From positions 1-22,500 of the forward strand of contig BOKO01000029.1 in assembly GCA_016861025.1 (NCBI GenBank): 22,500 nt of DNA, in the 5' to 3' direction. The stretch is from Chloroflexota bacterium (GTDB lineage Bacteria; Chloroflexota; Anaerolineae; Caldilineales; Caldilineaceae). Both the position numbers and the translations under genes were made by a program. How positions within the stretch are numbered: the first letter of the stretch is position 1; the number at the start of each line of letters is the position of its first letter. Below, one piece after another: positions 1-8,714 of the stretch. The notes beneath the pieces are model-generated. The model was not told the DNA's origin. It worked only from the letters and a program-made list of their open reading frames with translations, and did not search any database.

Positions 1-109
1 ACTTATCGTGCTTGGCGCCGTCTTGCTGTATCAAGTCGTTTTGCTCTACCAGATCCAACATCAGAGACCTGTCGGCGTCGGCATTAAGCCTCTTCTGAGG
101 GCCGCATGA
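1..109 (+). CDS. 3' end of a membrane-protein gene (partial)
   Basis: An open frame enters from the left edge (codons from base 2) and ends at TGA 107-109, giving about 35 residues. It starts with a hydrophobic stretch (LIVLGAVLLYQVVLLYQI) that looks like a final transmembrane helix, followed by a short basic tail ending KPLLRAA. The stop lies 59 nt before the histidine kinase start, on the same strand, so this is the likely upstream neighbour. Too little is visible to name a family. The reading rests on an open frame, the hydrophobic helix and the position, so a chance frame is possible. Confidence 0.45.
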   Translation, partial: LIVLGAVLLYQVVLLYQIQHQRPVGVGIKPLLRAA

Positions 110-126
110 TTTATGACCACGTCTCA

Positions 127-132
127 TATAAT
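127..132 (+). promoter_or_regulatory. Possible -10 element before the histidine kinase gene
   Basis: A perfect TATAAT lies in a short AT-rich stretch between the upstream stop codon (109) and the kinase start. No good -35 hexamer is seen 16-18 nt upstream, so it is only a candidate. A start site near 139 would leave a leader of about 30 nt carrying the AGGAGG at 160-165. Confidence 0.3.
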
Positions 133-168
133 TAAATCCATAATGATTGATCCATGCTCAGGAGGCGC

Positions 169-2805
169 ATGCTGCAACTCAATTTGCTTCTGCCAATCTA
201 TCTTTTCTCGGTGCTCGCAACGTTGATTGTGGCAGGCCAAACCTGGCGGCAGCGCAACGCCCCCGGTGCACGCGAGCTGGCCTATCTGATGGTCGCCGCT
301 GCGCTGTGGGCTTTTTGTGACGGCATGGCGCTGGCTATGACCGGACTGCAAGCCAAGATATTCTTCTCGAAGATCAGCCACATCGGAATTCAGACTGTGC
401 CGGTTCTCTTCTTGCTGTTTGCGCTTCGCTATACGAACCAGACATGGGTGCTGACACAACGCTGGCGACATCTGATGTGGATTCCAGCCTTCTCTGCAGT
501 GTTCACAGTCTTCACCAACGACTTGCATCACCTGTTTTGGAGCGATGTAAGGCTGGTGCAGACATCCTACGGCGTTGAAGATGATTACGTTCACGGCCCG
601 CTCTTTTGGTTATTCACCGGCTATCTCTACAGTTTGATCGTGAGCGGCACTTTTCTACTCGTGCGCAGCGCCCTCTCGAATGTACACCGGTATCGTCTGC
701 AATCGATCGTTATAGTGACCGCTGCTGCCATTCCCTGGGTCGCCAACTTTGTCTATCTGTTCGACCTCACCCCCTGGCCCTGGCTTGATCTGACCTCGAT
801 CGCCTTCGCCTTGACCGGCGTGCTGTTGTCATGGGCGCTGCTGCGGCTGGGTCTGTTGCGCATCTTGCCGGTGGCGCGCACACAACTCGTTGAGCACATG
901 AATGAAGGCATGATTGCGCTCGACGCCGATGGTTTCGTCGTTGATGTCAATCCGGCTGGCGCCGCCATTTTGCAAATCATTGCGCCGGTCGAAGCAGTGG
1001 GTCGTCAGCTTGGCGATGTCAGTCAAGCTGGCGCGCTGATCGAGCGACGTCTTAAGGAGAGCGGTGACCAGCGCAGTGCAGAAATCATCATGCCCACGGG
1101 ACTCACGTTGGAAGTGCGCATATCGCCGCTTGCTTCGGCTGAAGGGTCAATAGGCGCACTGCTTTTGCTGCACGACATCTCCGACCGCAAACGCATCGAA
1201 AACGAGCTGCGCGCCAGCGAAGAGCGTTACCGCCAACTCGTTGACAGTGCGCCCTTTCCTGCCATCGTGACATCGATTGCATCTGGCGCGGTCAAATACA
1301 GCAATCGATCGGCTGAGACGCTCTTCGAGGTGCAAGATCTGCCGCCCGATAGCAGAAAGGCGACCGATTTTTATCTGGAGCCTGATCAGCGTGAACAATT
1401 GCTCGAAAGGCTGCGCACGGAAGGTCGTCTGCTCAACCTTGAAATTCAGATGCGCACCGCAACCGATCGCAAAATCTGGGTGCTGATGTCCGCTGCACCG
1501 ATTGAATTTGATGGTGAACCGTCGATCTTCGCTATCTTCAACGACATTACTGAGCGACGTGCGGCGCAGGAGGCCATGCGTCTGGCCAAAGAAGCCGCCG
1601 AAGCAGCGACGCAGGCAAAGAGCGAATTTCTCGCCAACATGAGCCACGAAATCCGCACCCCGATGAACGCCATTATCGGCATGAGCAACCTTCTGCTCGA
1701 TACGCCGCTAACGCCGGAGCAGGCTGACTTTGTCGAAACGGTGCGCAGCTCCAGCAACAGCCTGCTTGCAATCATCAACGACATCCTTGACTTTTCCGAG
1801 ATCGAGTCGGGCAGGATCGAACTAAAGCGCCTTCCCTTTGCACTTCTGCCCTGCATTGAGTCGGCGCTCAATTTGGTCTCGGCGCAGGCGGCGCGTAAAC
1901 AACTGGAGCTCACCTACACCGTACACGGTGAAATCCCCGACCAGCTTCTCGGCGACGCTGCGCGCTTGCGCCAGGTGCTTGTCAACTTGCTGAGCAATGC
2001 CGTTAAATTTACGGACGTTGGTAAAGTGAATCTGCGCGTACTCTCTCAACGCGCAGACGTCACCGACTCAACAACTCCAACCCTTGCCTCTCCCTACTCA
2101 TTGCATCTGGAGATCGAGGACACCGGCGTCGGCGTTCCCAAAGATCGGCAATCGCTGCTCTTCCAATCCTTCAGCCAGGTGGACGCCTCGACAACCCGGC
2201 GCTTTGGCGGCGCCGGATTAGGGCTGGCGATCGCGCGGCGTCTGGTCGAGCTGATGGGGGGAACGATCTGGATGGAAAGTGAAGGCATTCCGGGGCGCGG
2301 CTCGATCTTTCATATCAGGCTGACGCTGCCAGCAGCATCCGAGCAACTCACTTTACAGCCAACCGCAACGCAAGCAAACCTTGCCGACAGGCGTACGCCG
2401 TGGGACGCACGCCTGGGTGAGCGCCACCCGCTGCGCATCCTGATCGCTGAGGACAATCTGGTCAACCAAAAGGTCATCCGAACCATGCTTGGGCGTTTCG
2501 GTTATCATGCAGACATCGTCAGCGACGGTGCGCAGGCAGTCAACGCATTGCACCAACAGATGTACGACGTCATTTTAATGGACGTGCAAATGCCCGAAAT
2601 GGATGGCGTCGAAGCGACTCGCACCATTCGCAGCGAACTCCCGCCGGAGCGCCAGCCGCGCATTATCGCCATGACCGCCAATGCCTTCGATGACCAACGC
2701 CACACCTATCTCGAAAGCGGCATGAACGATTATGTCAGCAAACCGGTGCAGCCTGATCTGTTGCTTGCCGCTCTCCAACGTTGCGTCGCCCGCGAAGACG
2801 CCTGA
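169..2805 (+). CDS. Hybrid sensor histidine kinase/response regulator with 7-TM N-terminus and PAS domains
   Basis: A membrane-bound hybrid two-component kinase of 878 residues. The first 230 residues or so hold about seven hydrophobic segments, resembling the histidine-kinase 7TM sensor region. Two PAS-like regions follow (about 240-340 and 350-465); the second begins with the common SEERYRQLVDSAP linker. The HisKA phosphoacceptor is H493 in the H-box NMSHEIRTP. The ATPase domain has its N-box Asn at 610, a DTGVGV G1 box near 651-656 and a GGAGLGLA G2 box near 680-687. A C-terminal receiver domain has phospho-acceptor D805 and conserved K858. There is no Hpt domain, so the phosphate must pass to an Hpt protein elsewhere or stay on the receiver. 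ATG 169 is chosen because AGGAGG (160-165) precedes it, although the 3-nt spacing is tight; an in-frame ATG at 154 lacks a ribosome site. The signal sensed is not evident. Confidence 0.95.
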   Translation: MLQLNLLLPIYLFSVLATLIVAGQTWRQRNAPGARELAYLMVAAALWAFCDGMALAMTGLQAKIFFSKISHIGIQTVPVLFLLFALRYTNQTWVLTQRWRHLMWIPAFSAVFTVFTNDLHHLFWSDVRLVQTSYGVEDDYVHGPLFWLFTGYLYSLIVSGTFLLVRSALSNVHRYRLQSIVIVTAAAIPWVANFVYLFDLTPWPWLDLTSIAFALTGVLLSWALLRLGLLRILPVARTQLVEHMNEGMIALDADGFVVDVNPAGAAILQIIAPVEAVGRQLGDVSQAGALIERRLKESGDQRSAEIIMPTGLTLEVRISPLASAEGSIGALLLLHDISDRKRIENELRASEERYRQLVDSAPFPAIVTSIASGAVKYSNRSAETLFEVQDLPPDSRKATDFYLEPDQREQLLERLRTEGRLLNLEIQMRTATDRKIWVLMSAAPIEFDGEPSIFAIFNDITERRAAQEAMRLAKEAAEAATQAKSEFLANMSHEIRTPMNAIIGMSNLLLDTPLTPEQADFVETVRSSSNSLLAIINDILDFSEIESGRIELKRLPFALLPCIESALNLVSAQAARKQLELTYTVHGEIPDQLLGDAARLRQVLVNLLSNAVKFTDVGKVNLRVLSQRADVTDSTTPTLASPYSLHLEIEDTGVGVPKDRQSLLFQSFSQVDASTTRRFGGAGLGLAIARRLVELMGGTIWMESEGIPGRGSIFHIRLTLPAASEQLTLQPTATQANLADRRTPWDARLGERHPLRILIAEDNLVNQKVIRTMLGRFGYHADIVSDGAQAVNALHQQMYDVILMDVQMPEMDGVEATRTIRSELPPERQPRIIAMTANAFDDQRHTYLESGMNDYVSKPVQPDLLLAALQRCVAREDA

Positions 2806-2937
2806 AAAGCCGCCCGATGTATGATTTTTTGGTGAAATCACACCCTCTACGGTAGCATGGTGCGCGATGGGCGTCATCCCTTTGTCCATCGCGCCAAACA
2901 CAATATCAACAATAGAAACAGTCGTTCCAAAGCGCTA
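2806..2937 (+). other. Intergenic leader before the chaperonin gene, with a hairpin
   Basis: This 132-nt gap contains a 9-bp perfect stem (GCGCGATGG 2862-2870 with CCATCGCGC 2886-2894, 15-nt loop). Upstream is a weak promoter-like pair, TTGGTG 2829-2834 and TAGCAT 2853-2858 with 18-nt spacing. The hairpin would then lie at the very 5' end of the mRNA. A T6 run (2825-2830) follows the kinase gene without a convincing stem before it. No CIRCE-type element is present, although many groEL genes carry one. Confidence 0.3.
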
Positions 2938-4605
2938 ATGAAACGAACGAAGCGATCTTCCACGTCCACTTCAGTTGTCACCCGTCCGGGAATTGCCTTT
3001 CAACCCGAGGCTGGCAACCAATTTTATGCTGGCATCGTTGCCCTGGCCGACATGCTGGCAAGCAGCCTTGGTCCGAGCGGCGGTCCAGTGCTCAGCTACG
3101 ACGGGACCCGCCGCAAAGTCGAAGTGATCGGCGACGCCGCCACGACGCTGCGCCGTATCATCAGCCTGGGCAAGCCCGACCTCGACGTCGGCGCCATGCT
3201 CGCGCGCGGCGTGATCTGGCGGCTCGAACAGCAGGTCGGCGACGGCGGAACCACAGCGATCATCCTGATGCGCGCCCTCGTCGAGGACGGGATGCGCCAG
3301 CTCACCGCAGGCGCCAACGCCATGCGCTTGATCGAGGGGATGCGCCGCGGCGCCGCAGTTGCGGTTGATGCATTGCGCGCACAAAGTATGAGCGTCAACG
3401 GCGAACGAAGCCTAGCCGCAGTCGCCCGCACCGTCATGCAGGACGACGATTTAGCCGCTGTCCTCGGCGAAATGAGCTACCTGCTCGGCGCCGACGGCCA
3501 CGTGCAGATCGAGTCCTACGTTGCGCCCTACCTGGAGCGGCAGTATCTTGGCGGCGCGCACTACGGCGCCGAGATCGCCAGCATGTACTTCTATTCCGAG
3601 ATGGAGCGCAAACGCACCGTGCTGGCAACGCCGGCGGTCGCCCTGCTCGACAAGCCGCTGACTGAGGCCGAGCAGGCGTTGGCGCTGCTTGAAGCCACGG
3701 TCAAGGCAGGTCACAAGGCGCTGCTGATCGTGGCGCCCGACACTTCTGGCGCCGCGCTCAATCTGCTCGTCGCCAACCAGATGCAGCCCGCCGACAAACG
3801 CAAGGTGGCGATTCTTGCCGTCAAGCCCAAAGCGGTCGGCGACGAACGGCGCTTCGCCCTGCAAGACCTGGCCGCCATGACCGGCGCCGCTATTCTCGGC
3901 GAGATCGGCGAACGCACGGCGCGCGCCGCTCAGTCCGAAGACCTGGGAAGGGCGCAGCGCGTCGAATTTGGCGAGAAAAACCTGGTGCTGACCATGGAAG
4001 GGAGCCGCCGCGCCGTCATCCAGGAACAGATCGCCGACCTCAGCCGCCGTCTGGCTGCGCTGGCGTATGACGACGAGGAGCGCCCGATCCTGACGCGGCG
4101 GCTGGCGGCGTTGACCGGCGGCATCGGCGTGCTCAAGATCGGCGCGTACCATCAGCCGGCGCGTGACCTGCGCCGCGCCCAGGCTGAACGCACGTGGAAA
4201 GTGCTCTCTGCGGTGCAGCGCGGCGGCGTGGTGGCGGGCGGCGGCGCAGCGCTATTACATTGCCAGCGCGCTGTGCTAGACGCCGCTGCGCAGGAGTCCG
4301 AAACCGACTGTGCGCTCGGAATGCGCGTCCTGGCGCACGCTCTGACCGCGCCGCAGCGTCAAATGCTGGTCAACGCCGGCGTCGGCGCACCGGCAGTCGT
4401 GCTCGACCAGCTTGTCGAACGCGGCGCACCGGCTGCCTACGATGTCCTGGCCGGGAAACTTGTCGACGCGCAGCAGAGCGGCTTGCTCGACGCCGCCGAC
4501 GTCACTGCGGCGGTGCTGCAATCCGCGGTCAGCGGCGCCACGATGGCGTTGAGCACCGACACGATCATCTACCATCGCAAACCGCAACAGAGTTTCAACC
4601 CATAA
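2938..4605 (+). CDS. Divergent GroEL/Cpn60-family chaperonin-like protein
   Basis: A 555-residue protein that aligns along the whole GroEL chain (usual length about 540). Landmarks are SLGPSGGPV for the GroEL TLGPKGRNV phosphate loop, GDGGTT (D102 aligns with E. coli D87), an apical-domain stretch ending KAGHKALLIVAPD, GDERRFALQDLAAMTGAAILGE, GGVVAGGGAAL, and LLDAADVTAAVLQ for the C-terminal nucleotide-binding part. Two features are odd. The aspartate that drives ATP hydrolysis (E. coli D398) aligns without gaps to R418, and the flexible Gly-Gly-Met tail is absent. No groES gene is adjacent. This looks like a paralogue of the housekeeping chaperonin, perhaps binding ATP without cycling normally. 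ATG 2938 is chosen because homology begins shortly after it; an in-frame ATG at 2857 would add 27 unlike residues and overlap a hairpin. The propeller gene follows after 7 nt. Confidence 0.88.
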   Translation: MKRTKRSSTSTSVVTRPGIAFQPEAGNQFYAGIVALADMLASSLGPSGGPVLSYDGTRRKVEVIGDAATTLRRIISLGKPDLDVGAMLARGVIWRLEQQVGDGGTTAIILMRALVEDGMRQLTAGANAMRLIEGMRRGAAVAVDALRAQSMSVNGERSLAAVARTVMQDDDLAAVLGEMSYLLGADGHVQIESYVAPYLERQYLGGAHYGAEIASMYFYSEMERKRTVLATPAVALLDKPLTEAEQALALLEATVKAGHKALLIVAPDTSGAALNLLVANQMQPADKRKVAILAVKPKAVGDERRFALQDLAAMTGAAILGEIGERTARAAQSEDLGRAQRVEFGEKNLVLTMEGSRRAVIQEQIADLSRRLAALAYDDEERPILTRRLAALTGGIGVLKIGAYHQPARDLRRAQAERTWKVLSAVQRGGVVAGGGAALLHCQRAVLDAAAQESETDCALGMRVLAHALTAPQRQMLVNAGVGAPAVVLDQLVERGAPAAYDVLAGKLVDAQQSGLLDAADVTAAVLQSAVSGATMALSTDTIIYHRKPQQSFNP

Positions 4606-4612
4606 AACGCAC

Positions 4613-5443
4613 ATGCCTGTCATTCTTTCGCTCACGCAACACGATCAAGATATCTGGGCGCTTGGGCCCGAAGGTCTCTTTCACCTGCAAGATGGCGCGC
4701 TGATCGCCATTCCCCAGCCCGACGCGCAGCCTTCCTGCTGTCTGCACAACGGCGAACGCCTGCTTGTCGGCGGCGGTGTGCACGGCGTCGCCTACACTAC
4801 GCCCGACGGCGGCTGGCAGGCGAGCTGGATGGACGGCGTGACCGCGCCGGTCGTCTGTCTGGCGCCCCATCCCGACCATACGCGCACCGGCGTGATCCTG
4901 GCCGGCTCCGCTGGCGGCGGCATCCTGCGCAGCGCCAACCATGGCCGCGACTTTTTTGTCTGCAACTTCGGCTTGTTTGATTTCGAGGTGCTCTCGCTGG
5001 CATGGGCGCCGCTGCCGCCGCCAGGCGCGTGGCCGCCGATCGAGGCGGTCTTTGCCGGCGCGCTTGGCGGCGTCTACCGCTCGCCCAACGGCGGGCGCGG
5101 CTGGAAGCAGGTCGCAACGATGCCCGCGCCGGTGCTGACGCTGGCGGTCGCCCCCGATTTTCATGCGGGTGGCGCAGTTCTGGCGGGCGCCGAAGGCGGC
5201 GGTCTCTGGCGTTCGGACGACGGCGGTTACACCTTTGCGCCGGTCGCCGGCGCGCCGGAAGTCGTCAACGCGCTGCTGGCGCTGCCCGGCGGCGGCTGGC
5301 TGCTCAGCGACGCCGACCGCATCTGGCGCTCAGCCGACGGCGCTGCATGGACGCCGCTCGATCTCCCGCCTGCGCTCACCTTCCTGGCGACGGAACGCGG
5401 CGTGTTGGCGGGTGGGATGGATGGGGTGTTTTGGGTTGAGTGA
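4613..5443 (+). CDS. BNR/sortilin-like beta-propeller protein
   Basis: A 276-residue protein made of degenerate propeller blades. The recurring pattern is a hydrophobic strand, then an AG..GGG(I/L/V)(L/W/Y)RS turn, then an (D/N)(G/H)GR.W-type strand (for example GGGILRSANHGRDF, GGVYRSPNGGRGW, GGGLWRSDDGGYTF, RIWRSADGAAW). This resembles BNR/Asp-box and YCF48-like propellers. About six blades are discernible. There is no signal peptide and no membrane helix, so it is probably cytoplasmic. The start lies 7 nt after the chaperonin stop, which implies a shared mRNA and a possible link to the chaperonin as substrate or adaptor. That link is inference. No catalytic residues for a glycosidase can be assigned; a scaffold or binding role is more likely. 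Confidence 0.75.
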   Translation: MPVILSLTQHDQDIWALGPEGLFHLQDGALIAIPQPDAQPSCCLHNGERLLVGGGVHGVAYTTPDGGWQASWMDGVTAPVVCLAPHPDHTRTGVILAGSAGGGILRSANHGRDFFVCNFGLFDFEVLSLAWAPLPPPGAWPPIEAVFAGALGGVYRSPNGGRGWKQVATMPAPVLTLAVAPDFHAGGAVLAGAEGGGLWRSDDGGYTFAPVAGAPEVVNALLALPGGGWLLSDADRIWRSADGAAWTPLDLPPALTFLATERGVLAGGMDGVFWVE

Positions 5444-5496
5444 GGGCAACCGCATTTCCCTATCCATCCAACACCTGACAAAGGAGAACGAAGCTT

Positions 5497-6501
5497 ATGA
5501 GCGACACCCACCACAGCGACGTCGTCATCATCGGCGCGGGCATGAGCGGGCTGATGGCGGCCAGCGTGCTGGTTGCGGCTGGACGGCGCGTCACGTTGCT
5601 CGACAAGGGGCGTTCCGTGGGCGGGCGGCTGGCGACGCGGCGTATCGGCGCAGGACAGGCGGATCACGGCGCGCAGTTCTTCACCGTGCGCGATCCTGAG
5701 TTTGGCGCATGGGTCGAACGCTGGCGCGCCGAGGGAATGGTTTATGTCTGGTCGCACGGCTGGAGCGACGGCAGCCTGGCGGATGCGCCGCCGGACGGCC
5801 ATCCGCGCTATGCCGTGCACGGCGGCATGAATCGACTTGCCAAACATCTGGCCGCTCAGGTGGCGGTGCAGGGCGCAGAAATCCTCACCAACGTGCGCGT
5901 GACGGCAGTGGCGCCGCAGGGCGACGGCTGGCGACTCACCAGTGAGGACGGGCGGAGCTTCACCGCTGACGCCGTGGTGATGACCGCGCCGGCGCCGCAG
6001 ACGCTGGCGCTGCTCAACGCCGGCGCCACACCGCTCGCGGCGGACGACCGCGCCGACCTGGAACGCATCCGCTACGCGCCGTCACTCTGCGGGTTGTATG
6101 TGGTGGAGGGCGACGTGCATCTGCCTGAACCTGGAGCAGTTCAGCGTCCCGACGCAGACTTCGCCTGGATCGCCGACAACCGGCGCAAGGGCATTTCGCC
6201 CGAAGCCACCGTGATCACTTTGCACGCCAGCGGCGAGTGGAGCGCAGCGCACTACGACGCGCCCGACGCCGAGATCAGCGAGGCGTTCGAGCGTGCGCTG
6301 CGTCCCTGGCTGGCGGCGGACGCCTGGATTGTGGAAGAGCAGATCAAGCGCTGGCGCTACGCCGCGCCGACCGTGCTGCACCCGGAACGTCTTCTCCGCA
6401 TTGCGGCGCACGCACCGTTGCTGGTTGGCGGCGATGCTTTCGGCGCCCCGCGCGTCGAAGGTGCAGCATTGTCAGGGCTGGCGATGGGGCGTGCGATTTG
6501 A
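5497..6501 (+). CDS. FAD-dependent oxidoreductase, renalase/amine-oxidase-like (COG3380 type)
   Basis: A 334-residue flavoprotein. The N-terminus has a Rossmann FAD-binding motif, VVIIGAGMSGL (glycines 13, 15 and 18), with the ribose-binding acidic residue D36 at the end of strand two, followed by the GGR motif (42-44) typical of amine-oxidase-like flavoproteins. HGAQFFTVRD and a C-terminal GGDAFGAPRVEGAALSGL, which closes the FAD site, match the renalase-like NAD(P)/FAD oxidoreductases. There is no signal peptide. The substrate is unknown: bacterial renalase-type enzymes oxidise reduced nicotinamide isomers, but specificity cannot be read from sequence. AAGGAG at 5481-5486 supports the ATG at 5497. 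It lies 53 nt after the propeller gene and may share its transcript. It converges with the reverse-strand operon, and only 42 nt separate the two stops. Confidence 0.85.
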   Translation: MSDTHHSDVVIIGAGMSGLMAASVLVAAGRRVTLLDKGRSVGGRLATRRIGAGQADHGAQFFTVRDPEFGAWVERWRAEGMVYVWSHGWSDGSLADAPPDGHPRYAVHGGMNRLAKHLAAQVAVQGAEILTNVRVTAVAPQGDGWRLTSEDGRSFTADAVVMTAPAPQTLALLNAGATPLAADDRADLERIRYAPSLCGLYVVEGDVHLPEPGAVQRPDADFAWIADNRRKGISPEATVITLHASGEWSAAHYDAPDAEISEAFERALRPWLAADAWIVEEQIKRWRYAAPTVLHPERLLRIAAHAPLLVGGDAFGAPRVEGAALSGLAMGRAI

Positions 6502-6543
6502 ATGACAGACGATATTATCGACTGACAATCCTCCAATTCTTCA

Positions 6544-8046
6544 TCAGACATTGCCCATCGCCAACCGTCGCGCCTGCTCGACGATCTCGGCGCGCTCAAC
6601 CCGCGCTTGTGACCATTTGATGATCTCGGCAATCTCGGCTGGCGTGCGTGCGGCGAGTTCGGCGAAGGTCATGATGCCCGCTTCCTTCAGCCGCTGGTCG
6701 AAGACAGGCCCGATGCCGTTGATTTTGGTGAAATCGTCGACGACTGGCGCAGTCATTGAGACCTCGGCGCTGCGCGTTTCCGCTGCTGGTTCGATCGCGA
6801 CCGGTTCAATCACAACTGGCTCGGCAACAGCAACAGCAACAGACGCGTCATCGGGTGCAGCAGATGTAGCTGGCGCGACCGATTCGCTTGCCGCCGACGT
6901 CGCCTCGACTGGCGCTTGGGCAGAAACATCAGCGCTGTGCACAGGCGGTGCAGGCGCAATCGTCGGCTGCGGTTCGCCAAGCTTCAACATTTTGACCAGG
7001 ATGGCGCCCACACCCAACGAGCTGAGCACCAGCGCGCCCAGATAGGCGAAGAAGCCAAAACAGCCGCTCAGAACCCACAAGAAGGCGATCACCGAACCGG
7101 GCAACACTACACCGACGGCGGCGCGCCAGGGCGTTCCCCACTGCACGTTCAGGCGATTTTCGATCTTGCGACCGATTTCGTCGCCGACGGCGGCAAACCC
7201 GGCAAAATTGATGGCGGCAAAGAGCAAGCCAAGCAGGATCGCTGGCGGTCGGAAACAGACCGTGATCCAGAGAAGTCCGATCAATGCCAGCCCAAAGAGA
7301 TTGAAGATCAACCCTGCGGCAAACGCCAGCGCCGTGCGTTCGACCAAAATCGAGCGCGTCTCTTCCACCCACGCCGGACGCAACGCAATCAACCCCACAC
7401 TGACGCCGACCGCCAAACCCAGCAGCAACAACGCTTGCAGTACACGCCCAACCAGATTGAGGAATATCTCGGTGGCGCTTGGCGGGCGCGGCGGCGTCTG
7501 CACATTCATCATGCCGGGTAGAGCAGGCATCGGCGGCAGGTTCAGATTGATCGCAGGCCCTCGCAGCACGCTGCCCTGCACGACTGCGCCGCGAGCCTGC
7601 TGGATATCGCCGCTGACGACGCTGATGTCTCCAGAGACGACTGCGCTGCCGCCAAGTCTGACATCGCCGCTCAACGAAGTGATCGAACCGTTGACTGTTC
7701 CGTCGATCTCGATCTTGCCGCTGAAGGCGGTGATATTGCCGTTGACTACGCCGCCTTCCTTGACTTCAACATCGCCGTTGTAGACGACGACATTGCCGCG
7801 GATGGCGCCGTCGCGCTCCACAACGACATCGCCCTGGTAGACGGTGACATCGCCATCAATGGTCTGGCCGCTGCGCACACGCAGATCATCGTTGAAGACC
7901 TGACGCTGCACCAGTTGCGGTGGATCGCTCGCCTGGGGCGCGGCAGCCTGCAGCGGCATTACGGCAACCGCCAACAGCAGAATCAACATGAGTGGAGCGA
8001 TCCAGAAACGATTCTGTCTGACACCCATTATGTAGCGCATAGACAT
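6544..8046 (-). CDS. Membrane protein with bactofilin-like repeats, TM bundle and C-terminal helix-hairpin-helix domain
   Basis: About 500 residues in four parts. An N-terminal hydrophobic signal or anchor (residues 14-34) is followed by a run of short beta repeats of the IDGDVTVYQGDVVVERDG type (about 55-150), which resembles the bactofilin/polymer-forming right-handed beta-helix. Four to five transmembrane helices occupy about 180-340. An Ala/Val/Pro-rich linker leads to a C-terminal domain starting FTKINGIGPVFDQRLKEAGI, a helix-hairpin-helix fold of the kind appended to many membrane proteins. It is the third gene of the ECF sigma operon, 59 nt after the anti-sigma gene, so it is probably an envelope-stress effector or sensor. 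The start is uncertain: ATG at 8046, 8040 or 8028, with AGGA just before 8040. A longer frame to 8109 exists but adds a polar segment before the signal. Confidence 0.8.
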   Translation of the reverse strand: MSMRYIMGVRQNRFWIAPLMLILLLAVAVMPLQAAAPQASDPPQLVQRQVFNDDLRVRSGQTIDGDVTVYQGDVVVERDGAIRGNVVVYNGDVEVKEGGVVNGNITAFSGKIEIDGTVNGSITSLSGDVRLGGSAVVSGDISVVSGDIQQARGAVVQGSVLRGPAINLNLPPMPALPGMMNVQTPPRPPSATEIFLNLVGRVLQALLLLGLAVGVSVGLIALRPAWVEETRSILVERTALAFAAGLIFNLFGLALIGLLWITVCFRPPAILLGLLFAAINFAGFAAVGDEIGRKIENRLNVQWGTPWRAAVGVVLPGSVIAFLWVLSGCFGFFAYLGALVLSSLGVGAILVKMLKLGEPQPTIAPAPPVHSADVSAQAPVEATSAASESVAPATSAAPDDASVAVAVAEPVVIEPVAIEPAAETRSAEVSMTAPVVDDFTKINGIGPVFDQRLKEAGIMTFAELAARTPAEIAEIIKWSQARVERAEIVEQARRLAMGNV

Positions 8047-8105
8047 CCTATCCAAATTGTTGTGAAGAGCAGAGTGTCGCCCGTTCTTACCGATTGCTAC
8101 AATTC

Positions 8106-8714
8106 TCACTCAGCGCTCAGGTGTGCGGCGTTCTCATCAATACGAGCGCTGCGGCGCAAGAGATACACCCATGCCGCCGCCATCAGCGTCATCGCCAGCG
8201 CATAGAGTGCACCGACAATTTGTGCTTGCGGCGTCTGCGCGACCGTCGCCGCCGTTTCGACGCTGGATGTGAACCACACATTGGCTGACGTGTAAGCCAG
8301 CGTCATCTGACGAATCTGCTCGCCGATCCAGTGTCCCTGCGTCAACAGCACAAACGCGCCGACGCCAGCCGTTGATAAAAAGACAAGAAACAACGCCATA
8401 AGCGCCAGCGCCGCCGAAAGCAACAGAACGCGCTGTTGGCGCTGCTGTTCCTGTTCAGCCAGCCGCGCCTCAAAACGTTGCACAAAGCCAGAAGGCGGCG
8501 TCAATGAAGGTGTGGCGCTGAACTCGCTGTCGATCCATTGCCATGCTTTCCACGTCAGCGCCAGGTCTTCGCTCTCAGCGGCCAGCGACTCCAACCGCGC
8601 CAGTTCATCATCGTCGAGCTGGTCATCGAGCGCCAACGACATCAGCCAGTCAAACTCGACTTCGACGCGCTGGGCGTTGTTTTCCACCTTTTCGTCCATC
8701 ATGCGGTTGCTCAT
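8106..8714 (-). CDS. Anti-sigma-factor-like membrane protein (no zinc site)
   Basis: A 202-residue protein directly downstream of the ECF sigma gene. The N-terminal 65 residues are acidic and helical (FDWLMSLALDDQLDDDELARLESL), as in the anti-sigma domain family, but lack the His-x3-Cys-x2-Cys zinc motif. Two hydrophobic segments follow: about 101-123 (LLLSAALALMALFLVFLSTA) and about 168-188 (ALYALAMTLMAAAWVYLL). The expected topology is a cytoplasmic N-terminus that holds the sigma factor at the membrane. An AGGTG ribosome site supports the ATG at 8714. The role is inferred from gene order plus the acidic-helical/TM architecture. How it would be inactivated (for example by proteolysis) is not visible. 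Confidence 0.72.
   Translation of the reverse strand: MSNRMMDEKVENNAQRVEVEFDWLMSLALDDQLDDDELARLESLAAESEDLALTWKAWQWIDSEFSATPSLTPPSGFVQRFEARLAEQEQQRQQRVLLLSAALALMALFLVFLSTAGVGAFVLLTQGHWIGEQIRQMTLAYTSANVWFTSSVETAATVAQTPQAQIVGALYALAMTLMAAAWVYLLRRSARIDENAAHLSAE

Noticed and set aside
2857..2937. N-terminal extension of the chaperonin from ATG 2857
   Set aside because: The extra 27 residues have no GroEL similarity, there is no ribosome site, and the segment coincides with a hairpin.
2806..2937. CIRCE/HrcA operator before the chaperonin gene
   Set aside because: No TTAGCACTC-N9-GAGTGCTAA-like inverted repeat is present; the only hairpin has a different sequence.
3451..4152. Reverse-strand open frame of 233 codons inside the chaperonin gene
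   Set aside because: It is a codon-position shadow of the chaperonin frame; the composition is rich in Arg/Gln/His/Asp with no recognisable motif.
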